64,000 bases of DNA from Streptosporangium album (GTDB taxonomy: Bacteria; Actinomycetota; Actinomycetes; Streptosporangiales; Streptosporangiaceae): the NCBI RefSeq assembly GCF_014203795.1, contig NZ_JACHJU010000001.1, positions 4,030,001-4,094,000 of the forward strand. The letters run 5' to 3'. The notes beneath the pieces are model-generated. The model was not told the origin of the DNA and did not search any database. It saw only the letters and a program-made list of their open reading frames with translations. Positions 41,467 through 52,391 of the stretch are shown piece by piece (the first letter of the stretch is position 1; each line of letters begins with the position of its first letter). A program made the translations under genes and the position numbers.

Positions 41467-42936
41467 ATGGGTCGCGATGTACCTGCGATGGTGTTCAGCC
41501 GGGAGGACCGACGCCGCTACCGGGACAAGGTCCGCCGATGCCTCGACGTCCTGGCGCAGATGCTGCGCGAGTCCCGGTTCGATTCCGACCGGCCGAAAGC
41601 CGGGCTGGAGATCGAGCTCCACCTCGTGGACGACCGCGGCGAGCCCACCATGAAGAACGCCGAGGTGCTGGCGGCGATCGCCGAGCCGGACTGGGCCACC
41701 GAGCTCGGCCAGTTCAACGTGGAGATCAACGTCATTCCGGAGCTCCTGGAGGGGGAGGGCTCCGTGCGGCTGGAGAAGGTGGTGCGGGACCGGCTCAACC
41801 ACGGGGAGGAGCGGGCCCGCACGGTCGGCGGCCACCTGGTGATGATCGGTGTCCTGCCCACGCTGCGTGAGAGCGACGTGCACGAGGGCACGCTGTCGGC
41901 CAACCCGCGCTACAAGCTGCTCAACGAGCAGATCTTCCAGGCCAGGGGCGAGGACCTGCATCTGGCGATCGAGGGTGAGGAGACGCTCGACACCTACGCC
42001 GACAGCATCACCCCCGAGGCGGCCTGCACGAGCCTCCAGCTCCACCTCCAGGTCAGTCCGGCGGAGTTCGCCGCCCACTGGAACGCCGCGCAGGCCATCG
42101 CGGGCGCCCAGGTGGCGGTGGCGGCCAACTCCCCGTTCCTGTTCGGCCGGCAGCTCTGGCAGGAGACCAGGATCCCGCTGTTCGAGCAGGCCACCGACAC
42201 CCGGCCGGTGGAGCTGAAGACCCAGGGCGTGCGGCCGAGGGTCTGGTTCGGCGAGCGGTGGATCACCTCGGTCTTCGACCTGTTCGAGGAGAACGCCCGC
42301 TACTTCCCCGCGCTGCTGCCCCTGTGCGAGGACGTCGACCCGCGCGAGCAGCTCGCCCGCGGGGTGGTCCCCGAACTCGCCGAGCTGACCCTGCACAACG
42401 GCACCGTCTACCGGTGGAACCGGCCGGTCTACGCCGTCACGGACGGGGTTCCGCACCTGCGGGTGGAGAACCGGGTGCTGCCCGCGGGGCCGTCGGTCGC
42501 CGACGTCGCCGCCAACGCCGCGTTCTACTACGGCCTCATGCGCGTCCTTCCCCACGCCGAACGGCCGATCTGGACGCGTATGTCCTTCGCCGCCGCGGCG
42601 GACAACCTGCACGCCGCCGCCCGCCACGGACTGGAGGCGCGCCTCTACTGGCCGGGCGTCGGAGAGGTGGCCGCCGCCGAGCTGATCCTGCGCCGCCTGC
42701 TGCCGCTGGCCTACGAGGGACTCGATCTGTGGGGGGTGAACCCCGGGCGCAGGGACCGGCTGCTGGGGATCATCGAACGGCGGTGCGTGACCGGCCGGAC
42801 CGGGGCGACCTGGCAGATCGACGCCGTGAACGCGATGGACGGCCTCGACCGGCACGAGGCGCTGCGCCGGATGACGCTGCGTTACATCGAGTACATGCAC
42901 ACCAACGAACCCGTCCACACCTGGCCGCTGTCATGA
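41467..42936 (+). CDS. Glutamate-cysteine ligase family (GCS2) protein
   Basis: A 489-residue carboxylate-amine ligase of the GCS2 family. It has GLEIELHLVDDRGEPT near the N-terminus, QFNVEINVIPELLEG with metal- and substrate-binding acids, AACTSLQLHLQVSPAEFAAHWNAAQAI, and RVENRVLPAGPSV later. Relatives form gamma-glutamyl amides; actinobacteria use mycothiol rather than glutathione, so the substrate need not be cysteine. The ATG at 41467 gives the usual start; the upstream extension to 41401 overlaps the response regulator. It does not share obvious regulation with it. Confidence 0.85.
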   Translation: MGRDVPAMVFSREDRRRYRDKVRRCLDVLAQMLRESRFDSDRPKAGLEIELHLVDDRGEPTMKNAEVLAAIAEPDWATELGQFNVEINVIPELLEGEGSVRLEKVVRDRLNHGEERARTVGGHLVMIGVLPTLRESDVHEGTLSANPRYKLLNEQIFQARGEDLHLAIEGEETLDTYADSITPEAACTSLQLHLQVSPAEFAAHWNAAQAIAGAQVAVAANSPFLFGRQLWQETRIPLFEQATDTRPVELKTQGVRPRVWFGERWITSVFDLFEENARYFPALLPLCEDVDPREQLARGVVPELAELTLHNGTVYRWNRPVYAVTDGVPHLRVENRVLPAGPSVADVAANAAFYYGLMRVLPHAERPIWTRMSFAAAADNLHAAARHGLEARLYWPGVGEVAAAELILRRLLPLAYEGLDLWGVNPGRRDRLLGIIERRCVTGRTGATWQIDAVNAMDGLDRHEALRRMTLRYIEYMHTNEPVHTWPLS

Positions 42937-42979
42937 GCCCGCCGGGTTTCCGCCCCCGGAGGCGCCCGGCTGGGTCAGG

Positions 42980-43660
42980 ATGAACCGCATGAAAGCCTTC
43001 TGCTGCCTCCTTGTGCTCCTGATGGTCACGGTGTCGGCCTGTGGAAGTGACCGGCCGGGCACCGACGCCGCCACCCCGGACCCCCCGGCGCGGACCTCCG
43101 CCCCCCTGGGCCAGACGTTCGAATCCGACCTCCGGCTGGCCAAGGAGCTCAGCGAGTCCTACTGGCAGCAGACCTTCTCCGCGGACGGGCTGGCCTACCG
43201 CCCGGTCACCGCGTTCACCCCCTACCGGGGGGCCGGCGGCCCCGACTGCGGCGGCGAGCCCTCGATACCGAACAACGCCTTCTACTGCCCGATCGGGCAC
43301 TTCATCGCCTACGACGCGGACTGGATGCGCAAGCTCTACGACGAGATGGGGGACGGGGCGATCTACGTGATCATCCCGCACGAGCTCGGCCATGCCGTAC
43401 AGGCGCAGCTGAACAGCGACTTCCGGCTCGGCGTGGAGCGAGAGCTCCAGGCGGACTGTTACGCCGGGGGCACCCTGAGCGCGCTCGTCAGGAGCGGGGC
43501 GCTGCAGACCGAGCCCGGCGACAGGGACGAACTGCTGTTCAACCTCGCCGCGGCGGGGGATCCCACCGACGACTGGCTGCGCCCCGACGCCCACGGTACG
43601 GCGGAGCAGCGTCAGGCGGTCTTCGCCCGGGGATACAACGAGGGCACCCGCGCCTGCTGA
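42980..43660 (+). CDS. Lipoprotein, neutral zinc metallopeptidase family
   Basis: A 226-residue lipoprotein. The lipobox VSAC is at residues 18-21 (lipidated Cys21). A Pro/Thr-rich linker precedes a zincin domain with HELGH (His134, Glu135, His138) and a downstream ELQADCYAG that supplies the third ligand, the pattern of the neutral zinc metallopeptidase (YpfJ) family. It probably acts on the outer face of the membrane. The ATG at 42980 or 42989 may be the start. No clear operon partner. Confidence 0.88.
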   Translation: MNRMKAFCCLLVLLMVTVSACGSDRPGTDAATPDPPARTSAPLGQTFESDLRLAKELSESYWQQTFSADGLAYRPVTAFTPYRGAGGPDCGGEPSIPNNAFYCPIGHFIAYDADWMRKLYDEMGDGAIYVIIPHELGHAVQAQLNSDFRLGVERELQADCYAGGTLSALVRSGALQTEPGDRDELLFNLAAAGDPTDDWLRPDAHGTAEQRQAVFARGYNEGTRAC

Positions 43661-43761
43661 GATACATCCAGCCGGTTACCGGGAAATCCACCGGAAGGCT
43701 GATGCCGCGCCGTGGGGATCCGCCTAGTCTGAGGACCGGTGATCCACCAGGGGGTGATGTC

Positions 43762-44025
43762 ATGCGGAGGATGGTTCGCGAGATCGGCTGGGCCATACGG
43801 GGCGCCTGCCGCGCGAGCGACCCCGAACTGTTCTTTCCACTGGCGCAGTCGGTCGACCAGGAGGCGCGGGCGAAGGCGGTCTGCGCGGGGTGTCCGGTGC
43901 TGGCCGACTGCCGGGCCTACGCCGTGCGGGCGGCGGAGCCGGAGGGGATCTGGGGAGGGCTCACCGTCCAGGAACGGCGCAGCCTGCGCTTCCCGTCCGG
44001 ATGGCGGCAGCCCGCCGCGGGATGA
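43762..44025 (+). CDS. WhiB family redox-responsive regulator
   Basis: An 87-residue WhiB-like protein. Cys16, Cys41, Cys44 and Cys50 form the [4Fe-4S] site (CAGCPVLADC), followed by GIWGGLT (62-68) and a short basic end that contacts sigma factor and DNA. ATG 43762 follows GGGGGTGA by 5 bases; an upstream frame to 43702 lacks a ribosome site. The stop overlaps the CPBP protease start (ATGA) if that start is used. Restricted to actinobacteria. Confidence 0.93.
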   Translation: MRRMVREIGWAIRGACRASDPELFFPLAQSVDQEARAKAVCAGCPVLADCRAYAVRAAEPEGIWGGLTVQERRSLRFPSGWRQPAAG

Positions 44026-44960
44026 GCCCGCCGCGCGTAGTGTCGAACCCGGCAGACCGAGGCGGATCAGGGCGTACGCGCCCGGGGCGGAGCGCGGTGG
44101 GTGGGGCTGACGGCGAGGCGGGGGAGCGGACCCCGGTGGGTGGGGCCGTGACGGCCGGGCGGAGGGTCACGCTCGCGGGCGCGGTGGCCGTCCTGGTGGC
44201 GGCCAACGTGCTCAACAACCGTCTCGCGCCGCGCCTGGCCCCGCTGACCTCCGCCGTCGCCACCGGCGCGCTGCTCGCCCTGGCCCGCCGTTCCGGGCTG
44301 TCCTGGTCCGAGCTGGGGTTCCACCGGCGCTCGCGCGGACTGCGGATCGGCGGCGCCCTCGCCTCGGCCGTCGCCGCGGTCTACGGCGCCGGGATCGCGA
44401 TCCCCGCCACCCGCCGCTTCTTCCGTGACGAGCGGGCGCTGTCGCTCTCCACCGCCCGCGCCTTCGAGGAGGCCCTGCTCCAGGTGCCGATCGGCACGGT
44501 CCTGCTGGAGGAGGTCGGCTTCCGCGGGGTGCTGCACGCACTCCTGGCCCGCTCTTACGGCCCGCGCCCGGCCGTCGTCGTCTCCTCGGCCCTGTTCGGA
44601 CTCTGGCACGTGCTCCCGGCGATGGACATGGCGACCGCCAACCCCGCGCTGAGCGGTCTGGCGTCGGGGGAGGCGCCCGGTGGGGGAGCGTCCGGCGACG
44701 GGCCGCGCGGTGGAGGCGGCGGTGACGGGCGTCCGGCTGATCCGCGGCTGGAGGTGTCGCGGGTGGTGGTGGGCTCGGTGGCCGCCACGGGGCTCGCGGG
44801 GGCGGTGTTCTGCGAGCTCCGCCGCCGGGGAGGCCTGGCCGCGCCGGCGCTGCTGCACGTCGCGACGAACTCGCTGGGCTACCTTTTCGCCCGCCTCGCC
44901 CCGGCGGAGCCCTTCCGGCAGGGGGAGCGCCCCGTCCCCGCGCCGGAGCACCCCGCCTGA
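44022..44960 (+). CDS. CPBP family intramembrane metalloprotease
   Basis: A polytopic membrane protein of the CAAX/bacteriocin-processing family. The glutamate motif EEVGFRG and the second His in FGLWHVLP are the metal-binding residues; a third motif is seen near ALLHVATNSLGYLF. A Gly/Pro-rich insert (about 210-240) interrupts the helices. The start is uncertain. ATG 44022 overlaps the WhiB stop but gives a hydrophilic 45-residue leader; GTG 44148, behind GGTGGGG, would begin just before the first helix. Its substrate is unknown. Confidence 0.82.
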   Translation: MSPPRVVSNPADRGGSGRTRPGRSAVGGADGEAGERTPVGGAVTAGRRVTLAGAVAVLVAANVLNNRLAPRLAPLTSAVATGALLALARRSGLSWSELGFHRRSRGLRIGGALASAVAAVYGAGIAIPATRRFFRDERALSLSTARAFEEALLQVPIGTVLLEEVGFRGVLHALLARSYGPRPAVVVSSALFGLWHVLPAMDMATANPALSGLASGEAPGGGASGDGPRGGGGGDGRPADPRLEVSRVVVGSVAATGLAGAVFCELRRRGGLAAPALLHVATNSLGYLFARLAPAEPFRQGERPVPAPEHPA

Positions 44961-44994
44961 CGGCCGGCCGGGCCCGGCGGATCCCGGCCGGCCG
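44961..44994. terminator. Hairpin between convergent CPBP and FetB-like genes
   Basis: CGGCCGGCCGGG (44961-44972) and CCCGGCCGGCCG (44983-44994) form a perfect 12-bp stem with a 10-base loop, directly after the CPBP stop and 10 bases before the FetB-like stop. It can serve both strands. Confidence 0.75.
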
Positions 44995-45004
44995 AACGCC
45001 CGGC

Positions 45005-45745
45005 TCACCGCCGCGCCGGGAACCGCCCCCGGGTCGCGAGTTCGATCGTGACGAGTACGGCCACCGCCTCGGCGGCCAGCAGCGCGACCAGCACGACGAG
45101 CTGCACCACTCCGGCCTGGATCGGGCTCGCCCCGCCGAGCAGCATTCCCACGAACGCCCCGGGCAGCGTGACCAGCCCAACGGTCGAGGTCTGGTCCAGT
45201 GCGGGCACCAGCGCCTGAGCGGCCGCCGGGCGGCAGATCTCCAGGGCCGCGTCCCGCTCCGGCAGCCCCAGCGCGAGCGCCGCCTCGACCTCCCCGCGCC
45301 GGTGGAGGAGCTCCTCCACCGCCCGCCGGCCCGCGAGCGCCGTGGCCGTCAGACACCCCCCGAGCAGGATGCCCGCGACGGGGATCAGCGTGATGCCCTT
45401 CAACGGCACGGTCCCGGTGGCGACGAGCAGCACGAGGACCGGCAGCGTCCCCGCCGCTATGGGTACGGCGGCCCACCAGACCGCCCGGCCCGAGGTGATC
45501 CTGCGCCCCGCGGTCAGGCTCGCCACGCCGTACATGACGAGCACGAAGGCGGCCACGGCGAGCGGTCGCTGGACGGCCCAGACGATGATCAGCGCCACCG
45601 CGCCGAGCTGCACGACCGCCCGCAGGCACGCGACGACGATGGCGCGGGCGTGCCCGAGACGGCCGAGCAGGGCGACGGCGGCGCCCAGCAGGGTCAGCAG
45701 GACGACGACGGCGGCGGTGATCGGGGACAGGGCGATGGTGCTCAC
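45005..45745 (-). CDS. FetB-like ABC transporter permease
   Basis: A 246-residue membrane permease of the FetB (YbbM/UPF0014) family, known for iron export in E. coli. It has about seven helices and the conserved DQTSTVGLVTLPGAFVGMLLGG loop. No ATPase partner gene (FetA-like) is adjacent, so this protein may use one encoded elsewhere or have another role. GTG 45745 starts the frame; the ribosome site is weak. Confidence 0.9.
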   Translation of the reverse strand: MSTIALSPITAAVVVLLTLLGAAVALLGRLGHARAIVVACLRAVVQLGAVALIIVWAVQRPLAVAAFVLVMYGVASLTAGRRITSGRAVWWAAVPIAAGTLPVLVLLVATGTVPLKGITLIPVAGILLGGCLTATALAGRRAVEELLHRRGEVEAALALGLPERDAALEICRPAAAQALVPALDQTSTVGLVTLPGAFVGMLLGGASPIQAGVVQLVVLVALLAAEAVAVLVTIELATRGRFPARR

Positions 45746-45794
45746 GGAGATGAGCTTTCCCTAGGGGCGGGCCGTTCTCCGCCGCCGGGGAGGC

Positions 45795-46514
45795 TCACGC
45801 GGTGGGGACCCGCTGGAAGGCCTCGGCGTAGCGGCCCTCACCGAGGCCCGCCTCGGCCGCGACCTGGGAGAACCGGGTCCGGAGGAAGTCCTCGAACCCT
45901 TCGTTGTGGCTGGTCTGGCTCACGTGGGCGCGCAGCGCGGAGAGCTTGCGCTCGAAGGTGGCGGTGATGTCGACGTGATGGTCGGGGGTCTGGCCGCCGT
46001 TGAGCCAGACCTCCCGGACCGTCCACGCCTCAAGACCCTCGTCGGCCAGGAGCGTGGGGAAGGTGTAGGGGTTGCGCGCGTCGGGGTAGACGGCGTCGAG
46101 GGTGCAGCCGCCGACCGCGCGGTGGTCGGGGTGGCTGGGGGAGACGAACCGGTAGTTGCGCTCCGGGGTGTGGGTGATCACCAGGTCGGGTCTGACCTGG
46201 CGGATGACCCGGGTGATGTCGCGCCGCAGGTCCAGGCTCTGCACCACGGTCCCGTCGTGGTAGCCGAGGAAGCGTATGTCGCTCACGCCGACGATCTTCG
46301 CCGCGTTGGTCTGCTCGGTACGGCGCAGCTCTGCCATGCCCCCGTTGTCCAGCTCGCGGTCGAAGCCGCCGGCGTCCCCGTCGGTGACGACGCAGTAGGT
46401 CACCTCGACGCCCCGGTCGGTGAACCCCGCGATCGAACCCGCGGCGGCGAAGTCGACGTCATCCGGGTGCGCCGCTACCACGAGCACTCGGTTGATCTCG
46501 TTCTCGGACAGCAT
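45795..46514 (-). CDS. PIG-L family N-acetylglucosaminyl deacetylase-like protein
   Basis: A 239-residue zinc-dependent deacetylase-like protein with AHPDD (15-19) and the later HPDH, which supply the metal ligands. Relatives include MshB and Mca of mycothiol metabolism and lipid GlcNAc deacetylases. The length and the second half (RNYRFVSPSHPDHR, and the WLNGGQTPDHHVDITATF segment) fit the general PIG-L family rather than MshB specifically. It is transcribed divergently from pcrA across 117 bases. Confidence 0.88.
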   Translation of the reverse strand: MLSENEINRVLVVAAHPDDVDFAAAGSIAGFTDRGVEVTYCVVTDGDAGGFDRELDNGGMAELRRTEQTNAAKIVGVSDIRFLGYHDGTVVQSLDLRRDITRVIRQVRPDLVITHTPERNYRFVSPSHPDHRAVGGCTLDAVYPDARNPYTFPTLLADEGLEAWTVREVWLNGGQTPDHHVDITATFERKLSALRAHVSQTSHNEGFEDFLRTRFSQVAAEAGLGEGRYAEAFQRVPTA

Positions 46515-46601
46515 GAGAGGCCCTTCTTTTCTTCCACGTGTCGATCGATTCTGACAACCGACGACGTGTCCGTCCGCATTCCTCCCCGTGGCTGGACCCG
46601 G

Positions 46602-46624
46602 TTGTCGGTGGACCGCCCTAACCT
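46602..46624 (+). promoter_or_regulatory. PafBC-type (RecA-NDp) DNA-damage promoter of pcrA
   Basis: TTGTCGGTG (46602-46610), an 8-base spacer and TAACCT (46619-46624) match the mycobacterial RecA-NDp consensus tTGTCRGTG-N8-TAnnnT, recognised by PafBC, at every defined base. The -10 lies 7 bases before the GTG start of pcrA (46632), so transcription probably begins at or next to the start codon. GGGAG at 46626-46630 is then too close to serve as a ribosome site. Expected to be damage-induced. Confidence 0.75.
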
Positions 46625-46631
46625 AGGGAGC

Positions 46632-48896
<2,265 letters not shown>

Positions 48897-48899
48897 CCC

Positions 48900-48929
48900 A
48901 CTCCGGGACGCCGTGCGGCGTCCCGGAGT
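48900..48929. terminator. Hairpin between convergent pcrA and secreted protein gene
   Basis: A perfect 13-bp stem (48900-48912 and 48917-48929) with a 4-base loop, 4 bases after the pcrA stop and 12 before the stop of the minus-strand gene. Probably used in both directions. Confidence 0.85.
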
Positions 48930-48941
48930 TCCGGAGTCCGG

Positions 48942-49853
48942 TCAGTCCTTGAAGACCTTGACGAACGGGTCCTCGCTCTGCTCCTCGCCGAGGTTCAGCT
49001 CGTCGAAGTCCGCCACCTGGGAGGCGGGCGGCGCCTTGATGGCCGATTTCGCGCCCCAGCCGGAGTAGCGGCTGTCGTTCAGGTAGGTCATGTCCAGGCT
49101 GGTCAGGCCCCGCAGGGACTGCGTCCAGGAGGAGACGGCCCGCCGTACGAGCTTGTCGGAGCCGAGATAGATCTTCCAGGTCACCGGCAGCGTGGCGGAC
49201 GTGGCCGAGGGCTTGGCGGCCAGCAGCGACCGGACCGTGGGGGAGACCTTGTAGAGCTCGCCCAGGGTGATCGTGCCCGAGTGGACGACCGTCCGGACAC
49301 CGTCCCAGGTGCCGCCGGGACGCCTGGCCGTGGTGTGGGCCAGCGTCGCCTTCAGGGTGGCGGGCTCAAGGGGATCGATGATCTTCTGGGCGGGGTTGCC
49401 CATGGTCACCACGTCGCCCTTGGTGCGCAGCCACTTCTTCCCCTCGGGCAGGGCGTCGCCGTAGAACCCGCCGGAGGTGTAGGAGGTGCCCTTCACCGTG
49501 ATCGTGCGGGAGGGGCCGAACAGGCCCTTGAGCTCCTTTTCGGCTCCGGGCAGGGTGAACTTGTCGGTGACGTCCGAGGCCGTCACCCCTGATGTGCCGA
49601 ACTCCAGCACGCCGTTGCGCCGGCTGAAGATCGCACGGTTGTTCTTGCCCTCGCCGATGATCTTCGCGTTCTCGGAGAGCTTGACGCTGCGGTGCCGTTT
49701 GAACTGGCCCTTCAACGCCGATACCGGGTCGGACTGTGCGGCCCGGGCGCTGGCCGGGGCGGCCTGGGCACTCGCCGGACCGGCGGCCACGAGCACGGGC
49801 GCGATCAGCGCCACCGCGGCGGCACCGGTCAGAGTGGCGATCGTTCGCCTCAT
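48942..49853 (-). CDS. Secreted protein of a three-member tandem family, paralog 1
   Basis: A 303-residue exported protein with a signal peptide (MRRTIATLTGAAAVALIAPVLV, Ala-rich cleavage site). The mature part shares DPVSALKGQF, FGTSGVTASD, SYTSGGFYGDALPEGKKWLR, LEPATLKATL and SGTITLGELYKVSP with two following paralogs. The repeated short beta segments recall the LppX/LprG/LolA-type lipid-binding half barrel, but no proof is visible. The ATG follows GGAGGA by 9 bases. Function unknown. Confidence 0.85.
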   Translation of the reverse strand: MRRTIATLTGAAAVALIAPVLVAAGPASAQAAPASARAAQSDPVSALKGQFKRHRSVKLSENAKIIGEGKNNRAIFSRRNGVLEFGTSGVTASDVTDKFTLPGAEKELKGLFGPSRTITVKGTSYTSGGFYGDALPEGKKWLRTKGDVVTMGNPAQKIIDPLEPATLKATLAHTTARRPGGTWDGVRTVVHSGTITLGELYKVSPTVRSLLAAKPSATSATLPVTWKIYLGSDKLVRRAVSSWTQSLRGLTSLDMTYLNDSRYSGWGAKSAIKAPPASQVADFDELNLGEEQSEDPFVKVFKD

Positions 49854-49953
49854 TTAGGGCGTCCTCCTGTGGGGGTCCTCGCGTCCTCGCGGAGCGATCA
49901 TCGAGATTCTTTCTCAAGTCGCCATATGCGGCATCAAAAACGGATTAATAGAA

Positions 49954-49984
49954 CGTGCCCGGCAGGCGAGGCCTGCCGGGCACG
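49954..49984 (-). terminator. Strong hairpin terminator of paralog 2
   Basis: A perfect 14-bp stem (49954-49967 and 49971-49984) with a 3-base loop, 24 bases beyond the stop of the gene at 50008-50886. It isolates paralog 2 from paralog 1, so each has its own transcript. Confidence 0.85.
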
Positions 49985-50007
49985 GGAGTGTGATCAGCGC
50001 AGGGCGA

Positions 50008-50886
50008 TCAGTTGCCGAGCAGCGGGATCGAGGTGGCCTCCTCCCCGCCCTCCTGCAGCTCCTTCAGCTCGGCGACCTCCTCGGCGGCCGGGGCCTTGAC
50101 CGTCACCTTGGAGCCCCAGCCGGTGTAGCGGGTGTCGACCGTCATGGTCGAGCCGCTCATACCGGGCATGGCGTAGGTGGTCGTCAGCCGGGTGGCGAGC
50201 CGGTCGGCGCCGAGGAACAGCTTCCAGCTCACCACGGTCTTGGCGGCCTTCCCGGACCCCCGGCCGGGCATCGAGGCCCGGAACCACGGCGAGACCTTGT
50301 CGAGCTCACCGAAAGTGATCTTCCCGCCGTAGAGCCCGGCGCGCTTGGTGGTGGCGTGCGCCAGCAGGGCCTTGAGCGTCGCCGGCTCGGCCGCGTTGAC
50401 GTACTGGCTCACCGAGCCGACCATGCCCATCATGGGCATGGGGAGGCGGACCCAGGTCTTTTCCGCGGGGATGAACTCGCCCAGCATGCCGCCGGAGACG
50501 TAGGACGTGTTCTTGATGCGGATGACCCGCTCGGGCTTGGCCATTCCGGCGAGCATCTTGGAGAAGGTGTCATCCTCCTCGCCGTCGCTTTCCTCCAGGG
50601 CCCCGCCGAGATCGCTCTGCTTGATCCGCAGTTTTCCGGTCTGGTCGGATGCGCTGATCCCGGAGGTGCCGAACTGGAATACGCCCTTGCGCTGGGCGAC
50701 GACCGCGTTCCCGCCGGAGCTGTGAATTTTGGTGGTTTCGGCGAAGCTCACGCCGCGTCCACTGGTGAACTCGCCCTTCAGTGCGGTCACCGGATCGGCG
50801 GCCTGTGCGTGCGCGGCCGATGCGAACGTGGAAACGCTCAGCACGGCCGTTGCGGCGCATGCCAGTCCGGCGATGTGTCGCTTCAA
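50008..50886 (-). CDS. Secreted protein of a three-member tandem family, paralog 2
   Basis: A 292-residue exported protein with signal peptide (LKRHIAGLACAATAVLSVSTFASAAHA) and the family motifs DPVTALKGEF, FGTSGISASDQTGKLRI, SYVSGGMLGEF, AEPATLKALLAHATT and ITFGELDKVSPWF. A Glu/Asp-rich insert (ESDGEEDD) follows the first domain. The start is TTG 50886 with an ideal GGAGG 7 bases upstream; the longer frame to 50937 would bury the signal peptide. Function unknown. Confidence 0.85.
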   Translation of the reverse strand: MKRHIAGLACAATAVLSVSTFASAAHAQAADPVTALKGEFTSGRGVSFAETTKIHSSGGNAVVAQRKGVFQFGTSGISASDQTGKLRIKQSDLGGALEESDGEEDDTFSKMLAGMAKPERVIRIKNTSYVSGGMLGEFIPAEKTWVRLPMPMMGMVGSVSQYVNAAEPATLKALLAHATTKRAGLYGGKITFGELDKVSPWFRASMPGRGSGKAAKTVVSWKLFLGADRLATRLTTTYAMPGMSGSTMTVDTRYTGWGSKVTVKAPAAEEVAELKELQEGGEEATSIPLLGN

Positions 50887-51357
50887 AGGAATTCCTCCTG
50901 AATGACCCTTCCACCCCGTGTGGGAGGGTTCAGGCATTCTTACGATCCAAGATCACGATGGAATCTCATATGCGGAGAGATGCCTTGCGGGAAATGTAGA
51001 TATTTTGTGCAGAGCGTGTTCCGCTCTTCTCCGGGAAGGGTGGGGAAACCTCGAAAAGGCGGAGTGCCGACCATCTGGCCTGCTGATTCTTCAAGACTCG
51101 GAGCGTGCGGCGATGGAATCGGCGGTCAGATCGGCGGCCGGATCGTCTCCGCTGAATGTGATGGACGTCACAGCGATATTCGGCGAACGGTATCGGTCCG
51201 CACGGAAATACGGCGAGGACCGGGTCCGGCTCCAACCGTCCCTATTCGAAATGGACGGGAGCCCGGCGGCCGATCGGCGTTACGCCGTTGGGGAGGCCGG
51301 CGCCGACCCGGCCGGAGCGGGGGTCTCCGGCCCGGATCGTGGCGGAGCGGGCGTCCG
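50887..51357. other. 471-base interval between paralogs 2 and 3
   Basis: Nearest paralog 2 are its GGAGG site and a leader hairpin (50900-50939). The rest, about 51000-51340, is of mixed composition and holds no gene I can support; the open plus-strand frames have no start signal and run into the antisense of paralog 3. Promoter elements for paralog 2 should be here. No clear terminator for paralog 3 was found. Confidence 0.45.
50900..50939 (-). promoter_or_regulatory. Leader hairpin upstream of paralog 2 ribosome site
   Basis: ACCCTTCCAC (50905-50914) and GTGGGAGGGT (50920-50929) pair over 10 positions with one wobble. An outer gaatg/cattc pair (50900-50904 and 50935-50939) extends it past a bulge. 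The stem ends two bases from the GGAGG site on the transcript side, so it could affect translation. Confidence 0.35.
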
Positions 51358-52152
51358 TCAGGCCGCCGGTTCCTCGATCGGCGGCGCGGTGAGCTTCACC
51401 GGAGCTCCCCACGAGGCGAACCGCACGTCGCTGACGCGCGTGACCTTCATGCTGAGCGGCGGCTCCGCCCACGAGGTGACCAGCCTGAGGGGGAGCCCGT
51501 CGCCGCCGAGCCACAGCCGCCAGGTCACCGTCATGGCCGCGACCCTGGCGCTGGGCCGCCCGTGCAGACCCGCCCGGTAGGACGGCGAGGCGTGGTAGAG
51601 CGCGCCGAAGGTGACCGTGCCCGTGTGCAGGGCCGCGCCGGGCTTCTTGGCCTTGCTGGTGGCCAGCAGGGTCTTCAGCGTGGCCGGCTCCAGGACGAGG
51701 ACCGGGGTCTGGAAGGGCGACAGATCGCGGATCTTGCCGGGAGCCCTCATCCACTTCCTGCCGTCGGGGAGGCCTTCGCCGACCAGGCCGCCGCTGATGT
51801 ACACGTTGCCGTCGATGGCGAGGTTGCGCACCGGCTTGGCGTTCTCCCCGGAGAGGGCCGACGCGGTCAGGATGTCGTATCCCGCCACACCCGAGACGTC
51901 GAACTGCGCGACACCGCGGCGCTTCTGCGCGGACAGGGGCTTTCCGTCGGAGTTCGTCCTGCTGATCTCGGCGATCTTCACGCCGCGGCCGGCGGCGAAC
52001 TGCGCCGTCAGCGCGGCCACCGGATCGGTGGGCGCCGCCTGGGCGCTCGCGGCGGCGGTCCGGGCGTCCGCCATGGCGGTCTGGGCGTTCACGGGGGCGA
52101 CGGCCGCGGTTGCGACCAGGACGCCGGACATCACGGTGATCCATCGCTTCAC
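51358..52152 (-). CDS. Secreted protein of a three-member tandem family, paralog 3
   Basis: A 264-residue exported protein with signal peptide (MKRWITVMSGVLVATAAVAPVNA) and family motifs DPVAALTAQF, VAQFDVSGV, VYISGGLVGEGLPDGRKWMR, LEPATLKTLL and TGTVTFGALYHASP. It is shorter than the other two by about 30 residues in the mature part. It is divergent from the B12-binding gene across 239 bases of AT-richer sequence. Confidence 0.85.
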   Translation of the reverse strand: MKRWITVMSGVLVATAAVAPVNAQTAMADARTAAASAQAAPTDPVAALTAQFAAGRGVKIAEISRTNSDGKPLSAQKRRGVAQFDVSGVAGYDILTASALSGENAKPVRNLAIDGNVYISGGLVGEGLPDGRKWMRAPGKIRDLSPFQTPVLVLEPATLKTLLATSKAKKPGAALHTGTVTFGALYHASPSYRAGLHGRPSARVAAMTVTWRLWLGGDGLPLRLVTSWAEPPLSMKVTRVSDVRFASWGAPVKLTAPPIEEPAA

Positions 52153-52391
52153 GGGGATCCCCCTCCCGAGGATAGAAGATCAAAAACTGTAGGGCATGTC
52201 ATACCGGAACGTGAACTTATGCCAATAAAGGATGAAAACAGTCTTCCAAGAGAAGATTTCATGAAAATTGAGCCACCATGATCATCCCTGTGATGTGATC
52301 CGTACCGGCCTGGGATGTGACCGGGCGGCGCGGGCGGTTACGCTGCGGACAGCTCTCACGTTGCGAGTGGGGCGCAGACAAGGAGGTCTGG

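Noticed and set aside
46553-46606. A second, minus-strand PafBC promoter for the PIG-L gene
   Set aside because: The inverted CGGTTGTC copy at 46553-46560 gives TTGTCAG on the minus strand, but the following bases do not match TG, and no TAnnnT occurs 8 bases later.
50918-51580. A 220-codon plus-strand frame between paralogs 2 and 3
   Set aside because: It runs into the antisense of paralog 3 and lacks a start signal; the region without overlap is short and unremarkable.
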